Shown piece after piece: positions 39,094 through 47,715 of a stretch of 64,000 nucleotides of DNA; position 1 is the stretch's first letter, and each line of letters opens with the position of its first letter. The stretch is from the NCBI RefSeq assembly GCF_001956985.1, contig NZ_CP019082.1, forward strand, positions 4,092,001 through 4,156,000, given 5' to 3'. Source of the stretch: Paludisphaera borealis. Lineage in GTDB: Bacteria; Planctomycetota; Planctomycetia; Isosphaerales; Isosphaeraceae. A program made the translations under genes and the position numbers. The notes below the pieces were generated by a model that was not told where the DNA came from, did not search any database, and was given only the letters and a program-made list of their open reading frames with translations.

Positions 39094-39993
39094 TCACTTG
39101 CCCGCGTTCACGATGGGCTGGGTGCCGCGATCGGAGCAGAGGACGACCAGGAGGTTGCCGACCAGGGCGGCTTTCTTGTCGTTGTCGAGATCGACGATCT
39201 TCTGGTGGGAGAGCCGCTCGAGGGCCATTTCGACCATGCCGACGGCGCCCTCGACGATCTTCTGGCGGGCGGCGATCACGGCGCTGGCTTGCTGGCGCTG
39301 GAGCATCGCGTGGGCGATCTCCGGGGCGTAGGCCAGGTGGCTGATCCGGGCTTCCATGACCTGGACCCCCGCCTGTTCGAGGCGGTCCTGGATCTCGGTT
39401 TTGAGGTGCTCGGCGATCTCGGGCGTGTGGCTCCGCAGCGCGATCTCGCCCTCGACGTGGGGGTCGTAGGGGTAGCTGGTCGCCATGTTCCGCAGGGCCG
39501 ACTCGCTCTGGACGTGGACGAAGTTGTTGTAGTCGTCGACGTGGAAAAGCGCCTCGGCGGTGTCGACGACCCGCCAGACCACCACGGCGGCGATCTCGAT
39601 CGGGTTGCCCGCGAGGTCGTTGACCTTCAGCCGCTCGCTCTCGAAGTTCCGCACCCGCAGCGAGATCCCCCGCTTGGTGAAGAACGGGTTGACCCACCGC
39701 AACCCCGGCTCGCGGACCGTCCCCTGATAGTTGCCGAAAAGCTGAAGCACCTTCGCCTCGTTCGGGCTGACCGTGAACAGGCCGATCAGTAAGAAGAAGC
39801 AGATGACGGACAGCGGAATGCCCAGCAAGATCAGGATCGGGCTCGCCGCGCCGGCGCCGGTCAGAACCAACAACCCGCCAAACGCTATCCCGCCCAGCAG
39901 CCCGGCCAGCATCCCCAGCCCCGGCTTCGGGATGATGGGGATCTCCCGCATCTTCAGAGACGGCTTCGTCGTGTTTTCCCACTCCGCGTCCAT
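39094..39993 (-). CDS. SPFH / Band 7 domain membrane protein
   Basis: 299 residues. Two N-terminal membrane helices ([18 protein letters not shown] and [20 protein letters not shown]) lead into [20 protein letters not shown]. The SPFH domain follows ([59 protein letters not shown]). SPFH proteins form large rings at the membrane and are linked to microdomains and protease regulation. The C-terminal coiled-coil typical of flotillins is short. No adjacent NfeD or protease gene is seen. Confidence 0.9.
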   Translation of the reverse strand: MDAEWENTTKPSLKMREIPIIPKPGLGMLAGLLGGIAFGGLLVLTGAGAASPILILLGIPLSVICFFLLIGLFTVSPNEAKVLQLFGNYQGTVREPGLRWVNPFFTKRGISLRVRNFESERLKVNDLAGNPIEIAAVVVWRVVDTAEALFHVDDYNNFVHVQSESALRNMATSYPYDPHVEGEIALRSHTPEIAEHLKTEIQDRLEQAGVQVMEARISHLAYAPEIAHAMLQRQQASAVIAARQKIVEGAVGMVEMALERLSHQKIVDLDNDKKAALVGNLLVVLCSDRGTQPIVNAGK

Positions 39994-40146
39994 CGTCGCA
40001 ACCCCCGATTGTTCAGTTCGTTGGGTGAATCGTCGTCAGCAGTGCGTTCGTCGCCGAGGCCCGAGTATTGACACGGGCCTCGCAATTGACAAACGTAGGA
40101 GCGCGCAGCCATCCCATTATCGAGCGGATCGCATCCTGCTTCGGCG

Positions 40147-40599
40147 ATGATTCAAGGCGGCGAGAGGTCTCAGGAGCCTGTCATAACGCTTCGGTCTTTG
40201 CGGTTCGTCTGGGGATCGCTCGCTCTAGCGGCGCTCATGGTGTGCGCGGCCGCTCTGGCCGCGTGGAATCCCGCATGGCTCTATCGCGTGACGGGTAGTC
40301 AACGGTACTTCAACATCGCGGTGAGCCGGGCCGTCCCCAAGGGGGCGACTCTCGACCAGCTCGAAAGCGTCGTAGGTCCCGGACAGCGAGTCGCCGATCC
40401 GTCCTGGTCGAAGAAGTGTATCGAGCGTATGCCGAGCGACAACCCGGACGGCTGGCGCGAGGGGGACGTCTTCGTGTCTTATTCGTTCCCAGGCAAGGTG
40501 ACCTGGTATTTCCAGGCGAGGGGTGGTCGGCTGATCAACTACGAGCCCTCCGTCCTCGCGGGCCAGCCGCAAGAGCATATCGCGCTCATCGGTCGGTAG
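40147..40599 (+). CDS. Hypothetical single-pass membrane protein
   Basis: 150 residues. One hydrophobic helix near 20-40 (FVWGSLALAALMVCAAALAA) is followed by a soluble part with no recognised family (GATLDQLESVVGPGQRVADP; GDVFVSYSFPGKVTWYFQAR). It may be small and envelope-facing. The GNAT gene starts 26 bp downstream on the same strand, so it may head the GNAT / epimerase / DapA operon. Confidence 0.55.
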   Translation: MIQGGERSQEPVITLRSLRFVWGSLALAALMVCAAALAAWNPAWLYRVTGSQRYFNIAVSRAVPKGATLDQLESVVGPGQRVADPSWSKKCIERMPSDNPDGWREGDVFVSYSFPGKVTWYFQARGGRLINYEPSVLAGQPQEHIALIGR

Positions 40600-40625
40600 A
40601 GAGACGCACGCATGGAGAACCCCTG

Positions 40626-41453
40626 ATGGTCAACATCCGACCCATGACGGCCGACGACGTCGCGGACGCCATGCGATTGAAGGCCGAGGCGGGGTGGAAC
40701 CAGGTCGCCGCCGATTGGGAGCGGTTCCTGGCCCTTGATCGCGACGGCTGTTTCGTCGCCGAGAGCCAGGGGCGGGTCGTCGGGTCGGTCACGTCGTGCC
40801 GCTTCGGCCCGGTCGCCTGGATCGCGATGGTGCTGGTGGAGAAGGCCCGGCGCGGGGCGGGGATCGGCCGGAGCCTGCTGGTCCACGCCCTGGAGCACCT
40901 CGAAGCCGCCGGCGCGCGGTCGATCCGGCTCGATGCGACGTCAATGGGACGGCCGCTGTATGAGTCGCTCGGCTTTCGCGTCGATTTCCATCTCGATCGC
41001 TACTCAGGAATCGTTGAGACCGTCGAGGCCGAGGGGACGTCGCGCCCCGCGCGGCCGGCGGACCTGGACGGGATCGCGGCCCTCGATCGGATCGCGACCG
41101 GGACCGACCGGCGGATTCTGGTCGATCGACTGTTGCGCGACAATCCCTTAGAATCCCTCGTAGCGGTGCCGATTCGCGGCTTCGCGCTGTGGAGGCCGGG
41201 CTCGTCGGCCGATCAGATCGGGCCTTGCATCGCCGAGCCCGACGCCGGCCAGGCGCTGCTGAACGACGTGGGCCGGCGACTGGCCGGGCGTCGCGTGATC
41301 GTCGATATCCCGACCAGCAACGTCGACGCCGTCGCCTGGGCCGAGCGGGCGGGCCTCAAGCCGAGCCGGGAGTTCTGGCGGATGACGCGCGGCGAGCCGG
41401 TCGTTGAAGACCTGTCCCGCCTCTGGGCGAGCTCGGGTCCGGAGATGGGTTGA
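40626..41453 (+). CDS. GNAT acetyltransferase with duplicated GNAT fold
   Basis: 275 residues from the ATG at 40626 (MVNIRPMTADDVADAMRLKA). The first half has the acetyl-CoA binding region VLVEKARRGAGIGRSLLVHA, and LYESLGFRVDFHLDRY. The second half resembles a second GNAT-like fold (VAWAERAGLKPSREFWRMTR), as in the YitI-type family. GNAT enzymes transfer acetyl from acetyl-CoA to an amine. It is the upstream gene of a tight co-directional cluster with the epimerase (30 bp) and DapA-like (25 bp) genes. The substrate is unknown. Confidence 0.82.
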   Translation: MVNIRPMTADDVADAMRLKAEAGWNQVAADWERFLALDRDGCFVAESQGRVVGSVTSCRFGPVAWIAMVLVEKARRGAGIGRSLLVHALEHLEAAGARSIRLDATSMGRPLYESLGFRVDFHLDRYSGIVETVEAEGTSRPARPADLDGIAALDRIATGTDRRILVDRLLRDNPLESLVAVPIRGFALWRPGSSADQIGPCIAEPDAGQALLNDVGRRLAGRRVIVDIPTSNVDAVAWAERAGLKPSREFWRMTRGEPVVEDLSRLWASSGPEMG

Positions 41454-41483
41454 AGGGCGTACAAGATCGGCGGGGGAGGGCGG

Positions 41484-42512
41484 ATGAATCAGGACGTGAT
41501 TCGCGACGTCGAGGACCTCGAAAACCGATTGAGCACGCCGACGGAAGGGGTGCTGGAGACGATGGCCCGCCTCGAAGGGGACCTGATCGTCCTGGGCGTG
41601 GCGGGCAAGATGGGGCCGACCCTCGCCCGCATGGCCCGCCGAGCCGCGGACGTGGTCGGCGGCGGCCGTCGCGTGATCGGCGTCGCGCGGTTCACCGACG
41701 CGGCCTCGGAAGAACGCTTGCAAGCGCACGGCGTCGAGACCATTCGATGCGACTTGCTCGATGAGGACGGGCTGTCGCGGCTGCCCGACGCCCCCAACGT
41801 CGTCTACATGGCGGGCCGGAAGTTCGGCACCACGGGCCAGGAAGCGGTCACCTGGGCGCTGAACGCCTACTTGCCCGGACCGGTCTGCCGGCGGTTTCGA
41901 GACAGCCGGATCGCGGCCTTCTCGACCGGCAACGTCTACGGACTCGTCCCCGTCGCGAGCCCTTCGCGCGAGTCCGACGCCCCGGCGCCGGCCGGCGAGT
42001 ACGCGATGAGCTGCCTGGGACGCGAGCGGATGTTCGAGCACTTCAGCCGGACGCTGTCGATCCCCTCGGCCCTGATCCGCCTGAATTACGCGACGGAGAT
42101 GCGGTACGGCGTGCTCGTCGACATCGCGCAGAAGGTCCGCGACGGCCTGCCGATCGACCTGTCCGTCGGCTCGTTCAACGTCATCTGGCAGGGTGACGCG
42201 AACGCGAACGCCTTGCAGACGTTCGACCACCTCGCGACGCCCCCCTGGTTGATCAACGTCACCGGCCCTGAAATCCTGAACGTCCGCGAGACCGCCGAGA
42301 CGTTCGGCCGACTGTTCGGCCGATCGGTGGCGTTCACGGGCGCGGAAACAGAGCAGGCGCTGTTGAGCGACTCCGGCCAGGCGTTCCGACTCTTCGGCCG
42401 ACCGCAGATCAGCGCCGACCAGATGATTCGATGGATCGCCGACTGGCTCGCGCGCGGCGGCCCGACGCTCGGCAAGCCGACCCACTTCGAGGCGAGCGAC
42501 GGGAAGTTCTGA
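41484..42512 (+). CDS. NAD-dependent epimerase/dehydratase family protein
   Basis: 342 residues of the extended SDR family. The Rossmann motif GVAGKMGPTLARMARRA is at 38-54, followed by NVVYMAGRKFGTTGQEAVT and AFSTGNVYGLVPVASPSRES. The catalytic Tyr is probably Y173 (AGEYAMSCLGRERMF). The usual Lys four residues later is Cys177, so the YxxxK pair is not intact and catalysis may be altered. It lies between the GNAT gene and the DapA-like gene in one operon, which points to a sugar or keto acid route. Confidence 0.82.
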   Translation: MNQDVIRDVEDLENRLSTPTEGVLETMARLEGDLIVLGVAGKMGPTLARMARRAADVVGGGRRVIGVARFTDAASEERLQAHGVETIRCDLLDEDGLSRLPDAPNVVYMAGRKFGTTGQEAVTWALNAYLPGPVCRRFRDSRIAAFSTGNVYGLVPVASPSRESDAPAPAGEYAMSCLGRERMFEHFSRTLSIPSALIRLNYATEMRYGVLVDIAQKVRDGLPIDLSVGSFNVIWQGDANANALQTFDHLATPPWLINVTGPEILNVRETAETFGRLFGRSVAFTGAETEQALLSDSGQAFRLFGRPQISADQMIRWIADWLARGGPTLGKPTHFEASDGKF

Positions 42513-42537
42513 CGAGACGCAACGAGGAGTCGTCGAC

Positions 42538-43608
42538 GTGTTGAATTTGCCGATGCTGATCCGTGCCGCTCTCGATCGCGGCGTCGCGATTCCCGCAATG
42601 CCGCTGGCGCTGACGCCCGCGCGTCGACTCGACGAGCGCGGCCAGCGCGGCTTGATCCGTTACTACGCGGCGGCCGGCGTCGGGGGGCTCGCGGTCGGGG
42701 TCCACACGACGCAGTTCGCGATCCGCGAGCCCCGGCACGGCCTGTTCGAGCCCGTGCTCGCCCTGGCCGCCGAGGAGCTGACGCGCGCCGATCGCGATCG
42801 CGCGCCGGCCGACGCGCTCATCCGGGTCGCCGGGCTTTGCGGCGACACGAGGCAGGCCGTCGCCGAGGCCGAGCTGGCCCGCGACCTCGGCTATCACGTC
42901 GGCCTGCTCAACACGTCGGCGCTGGGCGCCGCGGCCGAGGACGCCGTGATCGCGCACTGTCGGGCCGTCGCGGAGGTGATCCCTCTGTTCGGCTTCTACC
43001 TCCAACCGAGCGTCGGCGGGCGGGTTCTGCCTTACGGCTTCTGGAGGAAATTCGCCGAGATCGAGGGGGTGGTCGCGATCAAGATGGCCCCGTTCAATCG
43101 CTACCAGACGCTCGACGTCGTCCGCGCCGTCGCCGAGGCGGGCCGCGCCGACGTCGCGCTTTACACCGGGAACGACGACGCCATCGTGCATGATCTGCTG
43201 ACTTCCTACCGCATCGAAACGCCGCGCGGCCGCGTCGAGCGGCGGATCGTCGGCGGGCTGCTCGGCCACTGGTCGGTCTGGACGCGCCGGGCCGTCGAGC
43301 TGCTCGACGAATGCCAGGCCGCGACGCGCTCCGGCGCCGTTTCGACCGAGCTGCTTGCGAAGGCCGTGCACGTCACCGACGCCAACGCGGCCTTCTTCGA
43401 CGCGGCGAACCGGTTCCAGGGCTGCATCGCCGGCCTGCATGAAGTCCTCCGCCGGCAGCGCTTGCTCGCGGGCGTCTGGTGCCTCGACCCGGACGAAACC
43501 CTGAGCCCCGGACAGATCGAAGAGATCGACCGCGTTTATCGTTCCTACCCCGAGCTGAACGACGACGCCTTCGTCGCCGCCCACCGCGACGCCTGGCTGT
43601 CCGGCTGA
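42538..43608 (+). CDS. DapA-like dihydrodipicolinate synthase / N-acetylneuraminate lyase family protein
   Basis: 356 residues from a GTG. The class I aldolase barrel has the Schiff-base Lys at K182 (VVAIKMAPFNRYQTLDVV) and Tyr154 (FGFYLQPSV). Members catalyse aldol cleavage or condensation of pyruvate with an aldehyde, or dehydration of sugar acids. The EDGEA-like GVGGLAVGVHTTQF block at the N-terminus matches the substrate loop. It is 25 bp after the epimerase, so both may act on the same keto acid. True DapA is less likely, given this neighbour and the divergence. Confidence 0.85.
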   Translation: MLNLPMLIRAALDRGVAIPAMPLALTPARRLDERGQRGLIRYYAAAGVGGLAVGVHTTQFAIREPRHGLFEPVLALAAEELTRADRDRAPADALIRVAGLCGDTRQAVAEAELARDLGYHVGLLNTSALGAAAEDAVIAHCRAVAEVIPLFGFYLQPSVGGRVLPYGFWRKFAEIEGVVAIKMAPFNRYQTLDVVRAVAEAGRADVALYTGNDDAIVHDLLTSYRIETPRGRVERRIVGGLLGHWSVWTRRAVELLDECQAATRSGAVSTELLAKAVHVTDANAAFFDAANRFQGCIAGLHEVLRRQRLLAGVWCLDPDETLSPGQIEEIDRVYRSYPELNDDAFVAAHRDAWLSG

Positions 43609-43618
43609 TCGAGTTCGC

Positions 43619-45055
43619 TCAGGCGCCCGCCGGCACTGCGGCGAAGAGCGGGCCGAGCCCCTCGGCGATCGTCGGGTGCGTCAGGATCGCGTCGCGGAGG
43701 GCGGTGTACGGCAGGCCCGCGATCATGGCGACCTGGACGACGGCCATCAGTTCGCCGGCCTCGGCGCCGAACGCGGTGAAGCCGAGGATGCGGTCGCCGT
43801 CGGGCTCGACGAGCGCCTTCAGGAAGCCGCGCGGCTCGGAGAGCGTCCAGGTTCGGAGCACCGCCGTCATGGGGATCTTCGCGAGCCGGTAGGCAATCCC
43901 CTTGGCCTTCGCCTCGGTCTCGCTCAGGCCGATGCGGGCGAGCTCGGGGTCGGTGAACAGGCAGTACGGCACCTGGCGACCGGTCGTCGTCCGGCTCCCA
44001 CCCGCGAGGTCGCTCAGGACGACGCGGAAATCGTCCTCCGCGATGTGCGTGAACTGCGGGCTGCCGGCGCAGTCGCCCGCGGCCCAGACGCCGGCCGCCG
44101 TCGTCCGGAGTCGCTCGTCGACCTTCACGAAGCCCCGACCGTCCACCTCGACCCCCGCGTGCTCCAGGCCGACGCCGTCGGTGTTCGGCGTCCGACCGCT
44201 TGCGGCCAGCAGGTGGGTCCCCTCGACCACGATCTCCGACCCATCACGCGTCGCGTGCATCTTCACCGACGCGCCGGACGTCCCCTCGACGCGCGTGATC
44301 TTCGCGCGGGTGCAGACCTCGATCCCCTCGTCCTCGCAGAGTTGTCGCAGGCCGTCCGAGACGTCCGGATCTTCCCGGTGCGCGAGAGCGCCGTTCCGCT
44401 CGACGATGGTCACGCGGCTGCCGAAGCGGCGAAACGCCTGAGCCAGTTCGAGGCCGACGTAGCCGCCGCCGAGGACGAGCAGATGATCCGGGGCCACGTC
44501 GAGTTCGAGGGCCTCGACGTGCGTCAGCGGTCGCGCTTCAGCGAGGCCCGGCGTCCGGTCGATCCGCGCGCGGGTGCCCGTGTTGATCACGACGATCGCG
44601 CCGCGCAGCGTTCGCGTGCCGCCGTCGGCCAGGTCCACCTCGATCGTCTTCGGCGCGACGAAGCGGCCTTGCCCCATCACCAGCTCGGCGCCGCTCGCCT
44701 TGTACTTCTCAAGGTGCATTGCGATTAGCCCGTCGACCATCGCGCGCTTGCGGTCGCGCACCACGCCCATGTCGACTTTCCAGCCCCCCGCGTCGATCCC
44801 GAACTCGGCGCCCCTGCGGAAATACGAGGCGACCTTGGCGCTCTGGATGACGTTCTTGCTCGGCAGGCAAGCGATGTTCGGGCACGAGCCCCCGACATAC
44901 CGCCGTTCGACGACCGCCGCCCGTTTGCCCTTCGAGGCGAGCGTCCAGGCGATGAGCTTGCCCGACGCGCCGCTGCCCAGAACCACCACGTCGTACTCTT
45001 CAGGGTTCGACACGTTCGCCTCCGTAGATCGGACCGTCGGATGCATCATCCCCAT
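43619..45055 (-). CDS. FAD-dependent pyridine nucleotide-disulfide oxidoreductase (mercuric-reductase-like)
   Basis: 478 residues. The FAD motif YDVVVLGSGASGKLIAW lies at 21-37, the redox-active disulfide GGSCPNIACLPSKN at C58 and C63, and the NAD motif DHLLVLGGGYVGLELAQAFR further on. The C-terminal interface domain ends EGLGPLFAAVPAGA. The fold is that of dihydrolipoamide dehydrogenase, glutathione or mercuric reductase. The specific substrate cannot be told; there is no MerT/MerP or dehydrogenase partner nearby. It converges with the DapA-like gene, ten bases apart. Confidence 0.88.
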   Translation of the reverse strand: MGMMHPTVRSTEANVSNPEEYDVVVLGSGASGKLIAWTLASKGKRAAVVERRYVGGSCPNIACLPSKNVIQSAKVASYFRRGAEFGIDAGGWKVDMGVVRDRKRAMVDGLIAMHLEKYKASGAELVMGQGRFVAPKTIEVDLADGGTRTLRGAIVVINTGTRARIDRTPGLAEARPLTHVEALELDVAPDHLLVLGGGYVGLELAQAFRRFGSRVTIVERNGALAHREDPDVSDGLRQLCEDEGIEVCTRAKITRVEGTSGASVKMHATRDGSEIVVEGTHLLAASGRTPNTDGVGLEHAGVEVDGRGFVKVDERLRTTAAGVWAAGDCAGSPQFTHIAEDDFRVVLSDLAGGSRTTTGRQVPYCLFTDPELARIGLSETEAKAKGIAYRLAKIPMTAVLRTWTLSEPRGFLKALVEPDGDRILGFTAFGAEAGELMAVVQVAMIAGLPYTALRDAILTHPTIAEGLGPLFAAVPAGA

Positions 45056-45253
45056 GATCGCCGCGCCGAGGCGTCGTCGGAAGACAGCTGTCGGAACAGA
45101 CGCGCGTTTCTTTGCACATCTTAAACCGTCTTAATTCTCATTTTCCGGTTCGCTCCACGTAATGAGCCTGCTCGTTCCACGTAACGTGTGTGAACGCTCC
45201 TCAATTGCTCACTCGACGCCGAAGGCGTACAGCTCGCCGCAAGGGCCGCCGTC
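45056..45253. promoter_or_regulatory. Divergent gap with two CGyTCCACGTAA direct repeats
   Basis: CGCTCCACGTAA (45151-45162) and CGTTCCACGTAA (45173-45184) are direct repeats with starts 22 bp apart, about two helix turns. The second is followed by CGTG. The gap lies between the oxidoreductase and the hydroxylase-like gene, which are divergent, so a shared regulator could bind here. No palindrome beyond CACGT is visible. Confidence 0.5.
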
Positions 45254-45964
45254 ATGAACACCTGGATTCAGATCGCCGTTGGATTGACGACTTCGTACCT
45301 GATCGCGACCCTGTCGGAATCATACATGCACCGCGCGATCGGCCATGCGGGCGCGCGAACGCGCCGAAACTGGGCGCGGCATCCCAGGCTCTGCGGGTTT
45401 TTGACGAGGGCGCACTACCGGCACGCCGTGGTTCACCACGGGCTCACATACGCGCGGGATCATGTGACGCAATTCCTTGATGAGTCGGACAAGGCCAGGG
45501 TGGACGCGATTCTCAAGCCGCGAGGTGATTGGCTGATCGAGAAGGAGCGTTACGGATTGACCATCCACTTGCGCGGCGTGTTGACCTTCAACGCGATCGC
45601 CCTGCCGATGCCGCCCGTCCTTTTCTGGCTCTGCGGGCCGATCGCCTGTCTGAGCGCGTTGCCGGTGCCGATCGCGGTGCCGCTGCTGTCGATGTTCATT
45701 CATCCGTATCTCCACCTGCCTCACGAGGATGCCGTTCGACTGGCCCCCCGCCCACTGGCGGTCTTGCTCAGGACGCGTTATTGTCGCGCCCTGGCTCGGC
45801 ATCACTACGTGCACCACGTTTACCAGCGGTTCAACTTCAACCTCCTGATGGGCGGCGATTGGCTGCTGGGCACCTACCGCCAAGCCAGCCCGGACGACCT
45901 GCTGGCCATGGAGGCGATCGGCATCCCGACCCACGAATCCCGTCAAGCCCCGCCAGCGTGCTAA
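45254..45964 (+). CDS. Membrane di-iron fatty acid hydroxylase-like protein
   Basis: 236 residues. Hydrophobic segments surround histidine motifs: HRAIGH near 27-32, HYRHAVVHH near 55-63, HPYLHLPHE near 152-160 and HHYVHH near 178-183. These are the iron ligands of the fatty acid hydroxylase / desaturase superfamily. The reaction would be oxygen-dependent hydroxylation of a lipid or hopanoid-like chain in the inner membrane. The redox partner is not nearby. Its upstream gap holds a pair of repeat sites. It is well conserved in structure and the start at ATG 45254 is clear. Confidence 0.78.
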   Translation: MNTWIQIAVGLTTSYLIATLSESYMHRAIGHAGARTRRNWARHPRLCGFLTRAHYRHAVVHHGLTYARDHVTQFLDESDKARVDAILKPRGDWLIEKERYGLTIHLRGVLTFNAIALPMPPVLFWLCGPIACLSALPVPIAVPLLSMFIHPYLHLPHEDAVRLAPRPLAVLLRTRYCRALARHHYVHHVYQRFNFNLLMGGDWLLGTYRQASPDDLLAMEAIGIPTHESRQAPPAC

Positions 45965-46409
45965 CAGCTGCTGCTCGGAAAAGAGCCCCGCGAGGGCATG
46001 CCCCGATACAAGCCCGAAGCGCCAGCGAGTGAATGAATTCCAACGGCCGACCGCCGATTCACTCGCTGGCGCTTCGAGCTGGTATTCGGACCCGGTCGAC
46101 CGGACTGTCGGCTACCAGGATTTCGAGAACGACCGACCAGGGCCGACGCGCCGCCGCACGATTCCCGCAGGCGCCCCAGCTTTCGGAACGAATCGCGTGG
46201 ATGGCGGAAGTTCGGAGGGAAATAGCGGGATCTCGCGTTTTTTTAGTAAGGGCGGGGGGCGGGACCGCGTATACAATGCCGATTCCGGGGCGGAGCGTCG
46301 TCGGCGTCGGGCGGTCCGGGGCGAGCCTGTCCGATCCACACCCTTGCATTCGTCGGATTGGTCGAGGCCGCGCGTCACCCGCGTCGCCTTGAAGTGAAGG
46401 AGCCGCCTG
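45965..46409. other. 445-bp gap with a perfect hairpin, no gene
   Basis: No gene is recognised. The GAAGCGCCAGCGAG inverted repeat copy 2 fills 46016-46075. The last 45 bp, from GTCGCCTTGAAGTGAAGGAG to GCCTGATGAG, closely resemble the leader of the second metalloprotease gene (47690-47720), showing that the duplication of these proteases included the 5' leader. Confidence 0.55.
46016..46075. repeat. GAAGCGCCAGCGAG inverted repeat, copy 2 (perfect 19-bp arms)
   Basis: GAAGCGCCAGCGAGTGAAT (46016-46034) and ATTCACTCGCTGGCGCTTC (46057-46075) are exact inverse complements with a 22-bp loop. Flanks AATACCAGCTC-like and GATACAAGCCC also resemble each other in inverse, so the element may be slightly longer. 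The same arm sequence occurs at 34281-34335. Confidence 0.75.
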
Positions 46410-47531
46410 ATGAGAACCCGAACCGTCGCCGGGCTGCTAGTCCCGTCGCTCTTGCTCCTCGCGTCATGGGCCGTGCAAGGGCGATCCTCCGCTTCCGGGA
46501 AGCCCGCGCGCGAGGAGCCCGCCAACGCCGGCAAGACCACGCAAATCAAGGTCCGGGTCCTCGAAGGCATACCCTCCCAGTTCCAGGCGCGGATCGAGCA
46601 GCAGAAGCGGGCGCTCAGCAAGGTCGTCCCGCCGTCGGTGGGCCTCGCCCCCCGCGCCATGCTGAACCTGACCAAGCGCTGGACCAACGGCCAGACGCTC
46701 AAGATCGCCTTCAAGGGGGGCGATGCGAACCTGCACAAGCGGATCGCCGACGTCGTCTCGGAATGGACCCGGTACGCCAACCTCAAGTTCGACTTCGGCG
46801 TCGACCCGGCGACCGGTCAGTACCGGCGGTGGACGCCCACCGACGCCGAGTTCGCCGCCGAGATCCGGGTGTCGTTCAACCAACCGGGCTACTTTTCGCT
46901 GGTCGCGCGCGACAGCGTCGACCCGCAGATCGCCCGGCCCGGCGAGGCGTCGCTCAATCTCGAAGGCTTCGACAAAAAACTGCCCTCCGACTGGAAGGGA
47001 GTCGCCCTTCACGAATTCGGCCACGCCATCGGCTTCGAGCACGAACACCAGGGGCCGGGCTCGATGTGCGACTTCCGGTTCGACGACGACCCCGGGTACG
47101 TCGCCGCGACCGACGACTTCGGCCAGTTCGTCCCCGACCCCGCCGGCAGGCGCCCCGGCCTCTACACGCTGCTCGGCGGCCCGCCCAACAACTGGCCGCA
47201 GGCCGTCGTCGACCACAACCTCAAAGACCTGCCGGCGACGAGCGCTTACAGCGGGGGGGCGTTCGACAAGCTCTCGATTATGAAATACTTTTTTGAGGAC
47301 TACATGTTCATTTCGGGAACCGCCAGCCCGTGCTATACGGATTCCGAGAACGTCGTGATCTCCACGCTCGACAAGATCGGCGCCGCCCGGGTCTACCCCC
47401 GCGCCCTGGACGCCATCGCGGCCGACGACCAGATCCGCGCCAAGATCTTCGACGTGCTGTCCAAGGCCGAGACCCTGCCGGCGACGACGAAGAAGCATTT
47501 CAACCACCTCCTCGACGGGCTCAAGCACTAG
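46410..47531 (+). CDS. Secreted metzincin-type zinc metalloprotease, paralogue 1
   Basis: 373 residues. A signal peptide (VAGLLVPSLLLLASWAVQG) leads to a domain with HEFGHAIGFEHEH at 201-213, the zinc-binding HExxHxxGxxH of metzincins (H201, H205, H211; E202 catalytic). A downstream SIMKYFFEDYMF is the likely Met-turn. This places it near matrixin/astacin-like peptidases such as M10/M12. It would digest extracytoplasmic protein. It forms a tandem pair with the next gene, 184 bp apart, and shares most of its sequence. Confidence 0.85.
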   Translation: MRTRTVAGLLVPSLLLLASWAVQGRSSASGKPAREEPANAGKTTQIKVRVLEGIPSQFQARIEQQKRALSKVVPPSVGLAPRAMLNLTKRWTNGQTLKIAFKGGDANLHKRIADVVSEWTRYANLKFDFGVDPATGQYRRWTPTDAEFAAEIRVSFNQPGYFSLVARDSVDPQIARPGEASLNLEGFDKKLPSDWKGVALHEFGHAIGFEHEHQGPGSMCDFRFDDDPGYVAATDDFGQFVPDPAGRRPGLYTLLGGPPNNWPQAVVDHNLKDLPATSAYSGGAFDKLSIMKYFFEDYMFISGTASPCYTDSENVVISTLDKIGAARVYPRALDAIAADDQIRAKIFDVLSKAETLPATTKKHFNHLLDGLKH

Positions 47532-47715
47532 AGACGGCCGGCCTCTGGCCGCGCCGCAACGCGACAGAAATCCGCGCTCGTTCGAGGGGATCGAATCGAG
47601 CCGAATCGATGTGACGCGACAGCGAGGGGAGGGGGTCGCGCGGGACCTCGGGCGTTTCCGGGGAGCGTCAAGGCCGCACTCCCCGAGCCTCACTTTGAAG
47701 CGAAGGAACCGCCTG

